Of a stretch of 64,000 bases of DNA, positions 37,332 through 45,756 are shown one piece after another. The position numbers and the translations under genes are program-made. How positions within the stretch are numbered: position 1 is the first letter of the stretch; every line of letters starts with the position of its first letter. Source of the stretch: Falsochrobactrum tianjinense (GTDB lineage: Bacteria > Pseudomonadota > Alphaproteobacteria > Rhizobiales > Rhizobiaceae); NCBI RefSeq assembly GCF_019100495.1, contig NZ_JAHRVA010000006.1, positions 71,164 through 135,163 of the forward strand. The letters run 5' to 3'. The notes under the pieces are model-generated. The model was not told the DNA's origin. It ran no database searches and worked only from the letters and a program-made list of their open reading frames with translations.

Positions 37332-38273
37332 TCAGGACTTGCGAGCCTTGTCGTTAAACTTGAGCATTTCGATGATCGGCTCGTATTCCTTGGCGTCGGT
37401 AGCCACGAATTCCTTATCCTTGCCGTCGGAAAGGGCGTCGAAACCGGCCTTGTCCTTCTTTGGCATATCAAGGAAAGCCTGCTTGATATCAGCCTTGAGC
37501 TGTTCCGGCAGGCCGGTCAGAACCGTAAAAGGACCTTCAGGAAGGAAGTCCGACTTGAAGATGATGCGAAAATCGTCCTTGGTCAGTTGCTTGCCATCGG
37601 CATTCTTGACAATTCCGCGATCCAGCATGCGCACCAGATTGGAGTCGTTTTCCGAGTTCCAGGAATTGGCGGCAGCGTCTGCTGTACCTTGCGAGAGAGC
37701 CAGAATGGCGTTTTCATGGCTACCGGCGAAGAAGTTCTTGCCGAAGAAACTGTCAACGCTGTAGCCCTCACGATTGAGGAAGTAACGCGGTGCATTATTG
37801 CCGGACGTCGAGTTTGGGTCGACGAGAGCGATGGTCTTGCCCTTGAGATCGTCCATGGTCTTGTACGGGCTGTCGGCGCGGACATATACGACCGAATAGT
37901 AACCGTTGACGCCTGTGTCGTGACGCTGGTTAACAAGCGGCGTGGTTTCCACGCCCGTCATAACGGCGCGCGAATAGGACGCCGGCCCATAGAAAGCGAT
38001 ATGGATATTACCGGCGCGCTGGCCTTCGATAACGGCGGCATAGTCATTAGCGACGCGTAGCGTAACCTTCGTGCCGAGCTCCTTGCCCAGATAGGCTGCG
38101 AGCGGTGCATAACGATCGCTGGTCGTCGAAGCATTTTCAGCCGGAATGACGCCCAGAACCAGTTCCGGATAATCCTTGCTCCAGTCAGCAGCCTGTGCGT
38201 TGTAGGCCATCATGGGGAATGTCATGGTGGCGGTCAGCGCGACAGCCGCCAGAAAACTTCTACGGTTGAACAT
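37332..38273 (-). CDS. phnD: Phosphonate-binding periplasmic protein
   Basis: Solute receptor of the importer, 313 aa. Begins MFNRRSFLAAVALTATMTF, a signal peptide with twin arginines (RRSFL), so Tat export is possible; cleavage is expected near AQA-AD (about 28). Ligand-pocket region: YAAVIEGQRAGNIHIAFYGPASY. Usually the most highly expressed gene of such an operon. Confidence 0.93.
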   Translation of the reverse strand: MFNRRSFLAAVALTATMTFPMMAYNAQAADWSKDYPELVLGVIPAENASTTSDRYAPLAAYLGKELGTKVTLRVANDYAAVIEGQRAGNIHIAFYGPASYSRAVMTGVETTPLVNQRHDTGVNGYYSVVYVRADSPYKTMDDLKGKTIALVDPNSTSGNNAPRYFLNREGYSVDSFFGKNFFAGSHENAILALSQGTADAAANSWNSENDSNLVRMLDRGIVKNADGKQLTKDDFRIIFKSDFLPEGPFTVLTGLPEQLKADIKQAFLDMPKKDKAGFDALSDGKDKEFVATDAKEYEPIIEMLKFNDKARKS

Positions 38274-38318
38274 GAGTCTCTCCTGTTAATCCTTGATTTG
38301 GAGCGTAATTTATCGGTC

Positions 38319-39146
38319 TCAGGCAGAAATCTGCCGCAATGCGGATTGATCGGCTTGTGGAACCGGAACAGGCATCGGCTCAATCGCCTCACCCATATCC
38401 ACGACATCGGCGGCTTCCATGCCGTAAAGATCGCGTGCCGCCATCTCGGTCAGCATGGACGGAGTGCCCCGAAACACGATCTTGCCCGCAGACATGCCGA
38501 CCAGGCGATCACAGTAGCTGCGCGCAATATCGAGCGAATGCAGATTGCAAAGCACCGTGATGCCATATTCACGATTGATGCGTCGCAACGCGTCCATGAC
38601 GCTGCGCGTATTGCGCGGGTCGAGTGATGCAATCGGCTCGTCGGCGAGAATAATGCGCGGTTGCTGCACAAGCGCACGCGCGATGGCCACGCGTTGCTGC
38701 TGACCGCCGGAAAGTTCATCGGCACGATTGGCGGCAAGATGTGCGATATCGAATTGTTGCAAGGCAGAAAGCGCGATCAGGCGCTCTTCGTCGCTCCAGA
38801 TACGCAGCAGCGATTTTGGCGTCGAAACGTAGTTCAGACGCCCCATCAGCACATTGGTTAGAACATCGAGACGATCAACCAGATTGAAATGCTGGAAGAT
38901 CATGGCGCATTGTGCGCGCCAGTCGCGTAGTCCCGTGCCTTTCAGACAGGTCACATCGCGGTCATCCCAATGGATTGTACCCTCGGAAGGCTCCACGAGG
39001 CGGTTGACCATGCGCAAAAGCGTAGATTTTCCTGCACCCGAACGCCCGATAATCCCCACGAAAGTACCGGGTTCAATCTCAAGATTAACATCCGAAACCG
39101 CCACCTTATCATTGAAGCGGCGGGTTATGCCTTTAAGCTGAAGCAT
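38319..39146 (-). CDS. phnC: Phosphonate ABC transporter ATPase
   Basis: Energises the importer, about 275 aa. Walker [10 protein letters not shown], signature [15 protein letters not shown], and Walker [12 protein letters not shown] are complete. ATG 39146 (MLQLKG) has GGAG about 8 bases upstream; 39164 or 39191 are possible, but 39191 would reach the Pho-box array at 39185-39213. First gene of the import operon phnC-D-E-E. Confidence 0.92.
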   Translation of the reverse strand: MLQLKGITRRFNDKVAVSDVNLEIEPGTFVGIIGRSGAGKSTLLRMVNRLVEPSEGTIHWDDRDVTCLKGTGLRDWRAQCAMIFQHFNLVDRLDVLTNVLMGRLNYVSTPKSLLRIWSDEERLIALSALQQFDIAHLAANRADELSGGQQQRVAIARALVQQPRIILADEPIASLDPRNTRSVMDALRRINREYGITVLCNLHSLDIARSYCDRLVGMSAGKIVFRGTPSMLTEMAARDLYGMEAADVVDMGEAIEPMPVPVPQADQSALRQISA

Positions 39147-39184
39147 GAATTCATCTCCATTCATGCTCACTCTGACGCTGGTCC

Positions 39185-39213
39185 ATGACACTGCAATGAA
39201 AGCATCATGACGT
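39185..39213 (-). promoter_or_regulatory. Triple Pho-box array upstream of phnC
   Basis: On the minus strand ACGTCAT, CTTTCAT and GTGTCAT follow each other with exact 4-base spacers (11-base period), all ending TCAT. The PhoB consensus half-site is CTGTCAT. It lies 39 bases before the phnC start. Confidence 0.75.
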
Positions 39214-39248
39214 TTATGTAAACTTGGTCACTACCGAGAGAATCTCAA

Positions 39249-39833
39249 CTAAAGTTTTGTTTTTTCACCCGTTTTTATAAGATGGTGGATGAGGGCCTGC
39301 GTGGATATCTGCACTTCACCAGAATTATCAATCGTAACGACATCATTATCCGTACTGTCAAACCGGATTTCCCGTGCAAGTCGCTGTTCGATCTCCTCGC
39401 GCGTTTCACGGCCACGCGAGGCCAGCCGGTCAGCCAAAACCTCCTGCCTTGCGGTAATCACCACGATCAGGCGCGAAGGGTAGAGCCTGCGTACATCGCC
39501 CAGAATGCGGCGCGATATATTGGCGATGACCACCCGGCCCTGCGTTATTTCCGCGTCAAGCGACTTCGGCAAGCCGTAACTCAGGCCGTGCGCCTGCCAA
39601 TGAAGTGCGAATGCGCCTTCACGGGAGGCTCTTTCAAAAGTCGCCTCATCAAGGCTGTCATGATCTTCATTTTCCGGCATTTGCGGACGTGTGATGACGC
39701 GCCGCACGAAATGAAAACGTGCATCGTCTTTCAGTGCCGCGCGCGCACCATTCATGATCGTGTCCTTGCCTGCCCCGCTGGGGCCGACCACGGCGACAAA
39801 ATAGCCTTGGGATTTATATGGTGTGTGCATCAC
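39249..39833 (-). CDS. phnN: Ribose 1,5-bisphosphate phosphokinase
   Basis: Converts ribose 1,5-bisphosphate to PRPP at the end of the C-P lyase route, 194 aa. Walker A GPSGAGKDT resembles guanylate kinases, to which the family is related; LPKSLDAEITQGRVVIANISR is the central region (split here: LPKSLD and GRVVIANISR). The start overlaps the phnM stop by 4 bases. Last gene of the phnG-to-N operon. Confidence 0.9.
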   Translation of the reverse strand: MMHTPYKSQGYFVAVVGPSGAGKDTIMNGARAALKDDARFHFVRRVITRPQMPENEDHDSLDEATFERASREGAFALHWQAHGLSYGLPKSLDAEITQGRVVIANISRRILGDVRRLYPSRLIVVITARQEVLADRLASRGRETREEIEQRLAREIRFDSTDNDVVTIDNSGEVQISTQALIHHLIKTGEKTKL

Positions 39834-40969
39834 AACACGCGCATGCCTTCGCGCCAGACAGTACGAACCACCGGAATAGCTCCCTTTCTATGCACGCGTA
39901 CCAGATCGGCGCGCCTGCCTACAGCGATTTCACCACGGTCATCCATGGCCATTGCATCGGCGGGATTCTTCGTAACCAGACGGATAGCTTCGGGCAGCGC
40001 TATCGCTTGCTCTCCAGACGCCAGCCCAAACGCCGACTGTATCAGGCTGAACGGAATATAGTCGGACGAAAGAATGTCCAGACTGCCATTCTCCACCAGA
40101 TCGCGCGCCGCAATATTGCCTGAATGCGATCCACCGCGAACAATATTCGGCGCGCCCATAAGAATCGAAAGCCCGGCATTCTTCGAAGCTGTGGCGGCTT
40201 CCATCGTAGTCGGGAATTCGGCGATCCGCACACCATGATCGAGCGATTCGCCCACATGTGCGCTTGTCGCATCGTCATGGCTTGCCAGAACGATATTGCG
40301 AGTGGCGGCAAGATCGGCAATCGCGCGGCGATGCCGCGCGGAATAGACGTCCGAATCCGCCATGCGCTTTTCGCAATGCACCCGGAACTCCTCATCGGTA
40401 AGCTTCATCTTGCGCATGTAATAGGTGCGATAAGTTTCAAGATCAACGAATTGCCGCTGGCCTGGTGCATGATCCATGAGCGAGACCAGCTTCACCCGGT
40501 CATCATTCTCGAACAGGGCGAGTGTCTCCAGACAATCCGCCGAGGAAACTTCACAGCGCAGATGCAGGAAGTGATCCGCACGCAGACGGTTTTCCTGAAC
40601 GCCGCTTTCGATGGCGTCGGCCAGCGTCCGCATATCTTTGCCCGCAAAATCGCGATCGTAATCGGTGCCGACTCGCATGGCATCGAATACGGTAGTGATA
40701 CCGGAAGCGGCCACCTGCGCATCATGGGCCTGCACCGCCGCATCGACGTGCCAGCGTACTTTCGGACGCGGCGCATAATGGCTTTCGAGCTGGTCGGTAT
40801 GTAACTCAATCAATCCCGGAATGACGAAATCGCCAGCCATATCCTCACCGCTATTGACATTGCCCCGATTGATGGCTGCGATTTTTCCATCCCGGATCAG
40901 AATGGCGCCGGAAACGATTTCATCCGTGAGTACGATACGGGCATTTTTCAGAACGGTTTCTCTTGTCAT
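39830..40969 (-). CDS. phnM: RPnTP diphosphatase (alpha-D-ribose 1-methylphosphonate 5-triphosphate hydrolase)
   Basis: Releases diphosphate from the 5-triphosphate ribose-phosphonate. Amidohydrolase fold, 379 aa. Metal-binding ELHTDQLESHYAPRP near residue 55 and later VLASHDDATSAHV; Lys and Asp motifs are consistent. Translationally coupled to phnN and 8 bases after phnL. Confidence 0.93.
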   Translation of the reverse strand: MTRETVLKNARIVLTDEIVSGAILIRDGKIAAINRGNVNSGEDMAGDFVIPGLIELHTDQLESHYAPRPKVRWHVDAAVQAHDAQVAASGITTVFDAMRVGTDYDRDFAGKDMRTLADAIESGVQENRLRADHFLHLRCEVSSADCLETLALFENDDRVKLVSLMDHAPGQRQFVDLETYRTYYMRKMKLTDEEFRVHCEKRMADSDVYSARHRRAIADLAATRNIVLASHDDATSAHVGESLDHGVRIAEFPTTMEAATASKNAGLSILMGAPNIVRGGSHSGNIAARDLVENGSLDILSSDYIPFSLIQSAFGLASGEQAIALPEAIRLVTKNPADAMAMDDRGEIAVGRRADLVRVHRKGAIPVVRTVWREGMRVL

Positions 40970-40977
40970 GATATCTC

Positions 40978-41697
40978 CTACGCCGCAGCTTTCGGCGCGA
41001 ATGCGGTCACGTCAATGATGCGGTCGGCCACTTCGCCGCGCACGTCCTCATCGTGGAAAATGCCCAGCATGGCCACGCCTTGCATCTTCTTGGCCTTGAT
41101 AAGATCGACCACGACAGCGCGGTTCTTCGCATCGAGCGAAGCAGTGGGTTCATCAAGCAGCAGCACCGGATGGTCGGTGATGAATCCGCGCGCGATGTTG
41201 ACGCGCTGCTGCTCACCGCCCGAAAATGTCGCTGGCGGCAGGGACCAAAGACGTTCCGGCAGATTGAGGCCCGATAGAAGTTCAGCCGCGCGCTCCCTGG
41301 CAGCTTCACGATCCGTTCCCCGCGCGACCAGCGGTTCCGCCACCACGTCAATGGCGGCCACACGCGGCAGTGTGCGCAGGAACTGGCTGACATAGCCGAT
41401 TGTATCGCGCCGCACCTCCAGAACCTCGCGCGGATCGGCTGTCGCCAGGTCCACCAGACGTCCGGCATGCCGGACGGTGATAGAGCCGACATTGACGGCA
41501 TAATTGCCATAGACCATTTTCAGTATGGAGCTTTTGCCTGCACCCGAAGGCCCGCCCAGCACCGCACATTCACCTGATCTAAGTTCAAAACTTACGCCAT
41601 GCACAACGGGCAACTCGATGCCACCTTGCAAATGCATGGTGAAGGTCTTCGCCACATCGGACACGGCCAACGGAAAGGGGGTTTCCAGAAAAGTCAT
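40978..41697 (-). CDS. phnL: C-P lyase ABC-type subunit PhnL
   Basis: 239 aa. Walker A GGPSGAGKSS, signature FSGGEQQRVNIARG and Walker B VLLLDEPTASLD are intact. It is an ABC ATPase-like partner of the core complex, not a transporter; PhnL binds PhnK in E. coli. A 68-bp gap separates it from phnK, the largest gap within the G-to-N operon. Confidence 0.92.
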   Translation of the reverse strand: MTFLETPFPLAVSDVAKTFTMHLQGGIELPVVHGVSFELRSGECAVLGGPSGAGKSSILKMVYGNYAVNVGSITVRHAGRLVDLATADPREVLEVRRDTIGYVSQFLRTLPRVAAIDVVAEPLVARGTDREAARERAAELLSGLNLPERLWSLPPATFSGGEQQRVNIARGFITDHPVLLLDEPTASLDAKNRAVVVDLIKAKKMQGVAMLGIFHDEDVRGEVADRIIDVTAFAPKAAA

Positions 41698-41765
41698 TTT
41701 TTATTTTGCACATGAAGTTTCGCTAACTTACGAACAACACGCTACAACCTTCTGTTTTAGTTGAG

Positions 41766-42542
41766 TTATACCTGTAATATAGACGACACGAGCAACTGCG
41801 TGTAAGGCGCTTGCGGGTCATCCAGAACGCGATCTGTCAGGCCTTGCTCGACGATATAGCCATCTTTCATCACCATAATGCGATGCGAAAGAAGACGCGC
41901 CACCGCCAGATCATGCGTGACGATGACGACCGAAAGGCCGAGGTCGCTGACAAGCCCGCGCAACAGATCAAGCAGCCGCGCCTGCACCGAGACATCAAGG
42001 CCGCCCGTCGGCTCATCCATGAAAACGAGACGTGGAGCCGTGACGAGATTGCGCGCGATCTGCAAACGCTGGCGCATGCCGCCGGAAAAGGCACGCGGCT
42101 GGTCATCAATGCGATCAGCCGCAATTTCCACGCGTCCAAGCCATTGCGTGGCCGTCGAACGGATATTGCCATAGTGGCGTTCACCGACAGCCATCAGCCG
42201 TTCGCCGACATTGGCGCCCGCGGAAACCGTCATACGCAGCCCATCCGCCGGGTTCTGATGCACAAAACCCCAATCGGTACGCATCAGAAAGCGGCGTTCC
42301 GCTTCGCCGATCCTGTAGAGATCGCGAAATTCGCCATCTCGCATCCGGTATTCCACCGTTCCGGATGTCGGCTCCAGCCGCGTGGCGAGACAATTGAGCA
42401 ATGTGGTCTTGCCCGACCCTGACTCACCGACGATTGCCAGCACTTCACCCGGCCACAAGTTGAAGGAAACATCCTCGCAACCACGGCGATTGCCATAAAA
42501 CCTGGACAGGCTGTCCACTCTCAGCAGAGGTTCGCCGCTCAT
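41766..42542 (-). CDS. phnK: C-P lyase ABC-type subunit PhnK
   Basis: 258 aa. Walker A GESGSGKTT, signature FSGGMRQRLQIARNL and Walker B LVFMDEPTGGLDVSVQ. PhnK docks on the PhnGHIJ core next to PhnJ and with PhnL makes phosphonate cleavage ATP-coupled. Start overlaps phnJ stop by 4 bases. Confidence 0.94.
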   Translation of the reverse strand: MSGEPLLRVDSLSRFYGNRRGCEDVSFNLWPGEVLAIVGESGSGKTTLLNCLATRLEPTSGTVEYRMRDGEFRDLYRIGEAERRFLMRTDWGFVHQNPADGLRMTVSAGANVGERLMAVGERHYGNIRSTATQWLGRVEIAADRIDDQPRAFSGGMRQRLQIARNLVTAPRLVFMDEPTGGLDVSVQARLLDLLRGLVSDLGLSVVIVTHDLAVARLLSHRIMVMKDGYIVEQGLTDRVLDDPQAPYTQLLVSSILQV

Positions 42543-43432
42543 TGAGCTGTCTCCTTGGCCGCAGCCTTGTTATTTGCTGCCAGATGCCCGTAATGGCCTG
42601 CCGCCTGACGTTCGTCACAGTAATCGGTATCGGAACAGACAAACATCGAGCCGCCGCGATCATCGAGCACGACTTCATCGAGATAGACGCCCCGCGCGGC
42701 GCACAGGGCGCAGGGTTCCTTGAACTTCTGCACCTCGAAAGGATGATCCTCGAAATCGAGGCTCACCACGTCCGTATAGGGCGGCACGGCATAGATGCGC
42801 TTCTCACGGCCAGCGCCGAAAAGCTGCAAGGCTGGCGACATATGCATCTTGGGATTGTCGAATTTCGGCGTCGGCGAGGGAGCCATCACATAGCGCCCCT
42901 CGATCATCACCGGATAATCATAGGTTTTGGCGATATGGCCGTGATGCGCAATGTCTTCGTAAAGCTTCACATGCATGAGGCCGTATTCAGCAAGGGCGTG
43001 CATCTTCCGGGTTTCGGTTTCGCGCGGCTCCAGAAAGCGCAATGGTTCGGGGATCGGCACCTGATAGACGAGTACCTGCCCCTCGCGCAGCGGATATTCC
43101 GGGATGCGATGGCGGGTCTGGATAATGGTCGCCTCGCCCGTATGGGTCGTGACCGCAACATCCGCCGTCTTCTGGAAGAAGGCACGGATCGACACGGCAT
43201 TGGTCGTGTCGTCTGCCCCCTGATCAATCACCTTGAGCACATCGTTCGGCCCCAGTATGGAAGCCGTCACCTGCACGCCGCCTGTTCCCCAACCGTAGGG
43301 CATCGGCATTTCGCGGCTTGCAAACGGCACCTGGTAACCAGGAATGGCGATGGCTTTAAGGATAGCGCGGCGAATCATCCGCTTGGTCTGTTCATCCAGA
43401 TAGGCAAAATTATAGGTGGCGAGATCGCTCAT
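42539..43432 (-). CDS. phnJ: C-P lyase radical SAM subunit PhnJ
   Basis: Breaks the carbon-phosphorus bond, 297 aa. Four cysteines fall at residues 241, 244 (CALC), 266 and 272 (CSDTDYC), exactly the E. coli numbers; C241, C244 and C266 bind the [4Fe-4S] cluster and C272 is the catalytic thiol. Gly32, proposed to carry a glycyl radical, is also present (PGYQVP). Overlaps phnI and phnK by 4 bases each, so expression is coupled. Confidence 0.96.
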   Translation of the reverse strand: MSDLATYNFAYLDEQTKRMIRRAILKAIAIPGYQVPFASREMPMPYGWGTGGVQVTASILGPNDVLKVIDQGADDTTNAVSIRAFFQKTADVAVTTHTGEATIIQTRHRIPEYPLREGQVLVYQVPIPEPLRFLEPRETETRKMHALAEYGLMHVKLYEDIAHHGHIAKTYDYPVMIEGRYVMAPSPTPKFDNPKMHMSPALQLFGAGREKRIYAVPPYTDVVSLDFEDHPFEVQKFKEPCALCAARGVYLDEVVLDDRGGSMFVCSDTDYCDERQAAGHYGHLAANNKAAAKETAQ

Positions 43433-44526
43433 TCTGCGGCCTCCTTGATTGGGTTCTGCGCTTCCTCATATTCGGAACGCATACGGCGGATGAGTTCGAG
43501 TTCAGCCTGAAAATCCACATAATGCGGCAGCTTCAGGTGTTCGACGAAGCCCGTTGCCTGCACGTTGTCGGAATGCGAAATGACGAATTCCTCATCCTGC
43601 GCAGGAGCGGTCACATCGCTATCGAATTCGCGCGTTCGAAGGGCGCGGTCGCAAAGCGACATGGACATGGCCTTGCGCTCGCTCTGGCCGAAGACCAGAC
43701 CATAGCCGCGCGTGAATTGCGGCGGCTGCCTGGCCGATCCCTTGAACTGGTTTACCATCTGGCATTCGGTCAGTTGCACGCGACCAAGCGAGACAGCAAA
43801 ACCCAGTTCCGGCACGTCGAATTCAACATCTACTTCACCGATGCGGATTTCGCCGACAAATGGATGCGAATTGCCGTAGCCGCGCTGTGTGGAGTAGCCG
43901 AGCGCCAGAAGAAAACCTTCGTCGCCGCGCGCCAGCGCCTGCAAGCGCAAATCGCGCGGCATGGGGAACGTCCACGGCTCGCGGGTAAGATCGCCCGGCT
44001 CATGGCCTTCCGGCATCGCGCCGTCTTCCTCGATCATGCCATTGACACCGAGAATATCAGTCACTCGCGGGGTCGCTTCCTTTTCGCTCTCGCGCAATTC
44101 CGGCTCCGCCACCGCAGCATTGCCCGCCAGTTCTGGATCGAGCAGGCGATGCGTATAGTCGAAAGTCGGGCCGAGCAACTGCCCGCCGGGCAGATCCTTG
44201 TAGGTTGCGGAAATGCGGCGCTCAATCAGCATATCAGCCGTTTCCATTGGCCGCGAATAACCAAAGCGCGGCAGGGTCGTGCGATAGGCACGCACCAGAA
44301 AAATCGCCTCAATCAGATCGCCGCGCGACTGGCGAACAGCCAGTGCGGCCAACTCACGATCATAAAGCGAGCCTTCCGCCATGACGCGATCCACAGCCAG
44401 CGCAAGCTGTTCGGCGATCTGGTCGAGGCGCAGAGCAGGAACCGAACGGTCGCCGCGACGGCGATCATCCAGCAAACGGTGAGCGTTACGGATGGCCGCT
44501 TCGCCACCCTTGACGGCAACATACAT
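43429..44526 (-). CDS. phnI: C-P lyase core subunit PhnI
   Basis: 365 aa. Begins MYVAVKGGEAAIRNAH. Nucleosidase that, with PhnG and PhnH, couples phosphonate to ATP-derived ribose. The stretch HPFVGEIRIGEVDVE is typical. Phn core subunits need each other for stability, in line with the 2-base gap to phnH and 4-base overlap with phnJ. Confidence 0.94.
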   Translation of the reverse strand: MYVAVKGGEAAIRNAHRLLDDRRRGDRSVPALRLDQIAEQLALAVDRVMAEGSLYDRELAALAVRQSRGDLIEAIFLVRAYRTTLPRFGYSRPMETADMLIERRISATYKDLPGGQLLGPTFDYTHRLLDPELAGNAAVAEPELRESEKEATPRVTDILGVNGMIEEDGAMPEGHEPGDLTREPWTFPMPRDLRLQALARGDEGFLLALGYSTQRGYGNSHPFVGEIRIGEVDVEFDVPELGFAVSLGRVQLTECQMVNQFKGSARQPPQFTRGYGLVFGQSERKAMSMSLCDRALRTREFDSDVTAPAQDEEFVISHSDNVQATGFVEHLKLPHYVDFQAELELIRRMRSEYEEAQNPIKEAAE

Positions 44527-44528
44527 AT

Positions 44529-45140
44529 TCAGCCCTCCAGAGGTGTAATACGGGTTGTGCGGGGAAGTGCAGCAAGCGTCCCGTCACAGACGAGAACCAG
44601 ATCGACACCGAGCGGATATTGAGCACCGTTCTCGCGCCATTGCTCGATAAAGTCCTGCGGCAGACCATCGACATGAAACACACGCTCGCCATCTATGCCC
44701 GGCCCCTTCAGAGCGAAGCCCTGCCCCCCGCCCAGCGAAGCTACCGCAAGCACCACGGTCGTGGAGCGATCGGGGAATTCCGGTTCCCCTTGCGAAAATA
44801 CTGCAAGCTTTGGCAAAGCCGCGACATTGCCGACGAGAGCAAACTGCGCCTGAGAAGTCTCATCCACACGAGGCGCGCCGGTGTGAAACACAAGCCAGTC
44901 ACAGGCATTCCCGTCGGCCGCGATTTCAGCATCGCACCAGACGGTCGTGTCATGATCGAGCAATGTGGCAGCGACCGTACCAAGCTCGGCAGATAGCGGT
45001 GGCGGCGGCGTAGCGGCACGCAGCAACGGCTGGATACATCCGGGATTTGCCATCGCATGCATGACCGCATGAAACACCGACTGCGCCTCAGTGACCGGAT
45101 CGGCCAGACCACCTTCGAATACAGGAGAGGAATGAAGCAT
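44529..45140 (-). CDS. phnH: C-P lyase core subunit PhnH
   Basis: 203 aa. A PLP-transferase-like fold without PLP in the family, supporting the PhnGHI complex. The C-terminal region PGIDGERVFHVDGLP, then PLGVDLVLVCDGTLAALPRTT, is characteristic. Starts in a one-base overlap with phnG (TGATG). Confidence 0.92.
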   Translation of the reverse strand: MLHSSPVFEGGLADPVTEAQSVFHAVMHAMANPGCIQPLLRAATPPPPLSAELGTVAATLLDHDTTVWCDAEIAADGNACDWLVFHTGAPRVDETSQAQFALVGNVAALPKLAVFSQGEPEFPDRSTTVVLAVASLGGGQGFALKGPGIDGERVFHVDGLPQDFIEQWRENGAQYPLGVDLVLVCDGTLAALPRTTRITPLEG

Positions 45141-45640
45141 CAGTTGTCTCCCCGAACCATAGTGAAGAAATCGACTTTGGTGGCGGCGACCTCGCCGCGC
45201 ATTTTCGCATCGGCCTGTTCCATACGGCTGCGCAATGCATCGAGGACTTTCCGTTCCACCGCATCACGCCTGCCTTCATCAAGCCAGAGCGCATCGAACA
45301 AGGCGGCCAGACGCGCTTTCACCTTGTCTCGACCAAGGGCGTAGGAATGACCGACCGAACCATCAGCCAGACGAACCGTGGCGCGTGTCACGGTTGCCTC
45401 ACCCACGTTAAACGACGCTCCGCCACCACCCATGCGCCCGCGCAGCATCACCAGTCCGGTTTCGGGACCGCGAAGAATTTCAAATTCAGGCTGTTCCGGC
45501 CATTGCCCCCAGAACGTTTCGAGTTCTTCCGTGCTTGCCTGCGCAAGAACCGCCATGCTGGCCTGCCGCGCAATCTGCGTCGCATCCAGCGGCGCTTCAT
45601 TTCCTGCGGTCTTCTTGCCGCCGTCATCCGTTCTGTGCAT
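45140..45640 (-). CDS. phnG: C-P lyase core subunit PhnG
   Basis: 166 aa. The family core GLVMLRGRMGGGGASFNVGE is present. First gene of the degradation operon; its upstream region carries a Pho box and the presumed PhnF operator. The ORF is shared closely with phnH. Confidence 0.92.
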   Translation of the reverse strand: MHRTDDGGKKTAGNEAPLDATQIARQASMAVLAQASTEELETFWGQWPEQPEFEILRGPETGLVMLRGRMGGGGASFNVGEATVTRATVRLADGSVGHSYALGRDKVKARLAALFDALWLDEGRRDAVERKVLDALRSRMEQADAKMRGEVAATKVDFFTMVRGDN

Positions 45641-45683
45641 GAGTTTCCTGCCCTGTTCGGCCCCGTTGACTTATCATCTCAAA

Positions 45684-45703
45684 TTGTCTATTCATATAGA
45701 CAA
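45684..45703. promoter_or_regulatory. Probable PhnF operator between phnG and phnF
   Basis: Perfect 8-base arms TTGTCTAT and ATAGACAA with TCAT between them. It lies 44 bases before phnG and 54 before phnF. GntR/PhnF-type sites elsewhere have similar TATAGAC cores. It overlaps the phnF promoter and falls just downstream of the phnG promoter. Confidence 0.78.
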
Positions 45704-45712
45704 CTATACAAT
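45684..45712 (+). promoter_or_regulatory. phnF: Candidate sigma70 promoter of phnF
   Basis: TTGTCT (45684-45689), a 17-base spacer and TACAAT (45707-45712). The -35 and most of the spacer are the operator itself, which predicts repression of phnF by its own product. Confidence 0.6.
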
Positions 45713-45735
45713 AGCCTAATTTTTACACCCTGCCA

Positions 45736-45753
45736 ATGACAGGACGATGACAA
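45736..45753 (-). promoter_or_regulatory. Pho box upstream of phnG
   Basis: On the minus strand TTGTCAT-CGTC-CTGTCAT, nearly the PhoB consensus direct repeat. TAAAAA follows 10 bases later and can act as a -10, so the Pho box would replace the -35. It ends 3 bases before the phnF ATG on the other strand. Confidence 0.8.
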
Positions 45754-45756
45754 TCC

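Noticed and set aside
43522-44622. 366-residue plus-strand frame opposite phnI and phnH
   Set aside because: Antisense shadow; phnI and phnH are tightly packed, conserved and coupled.
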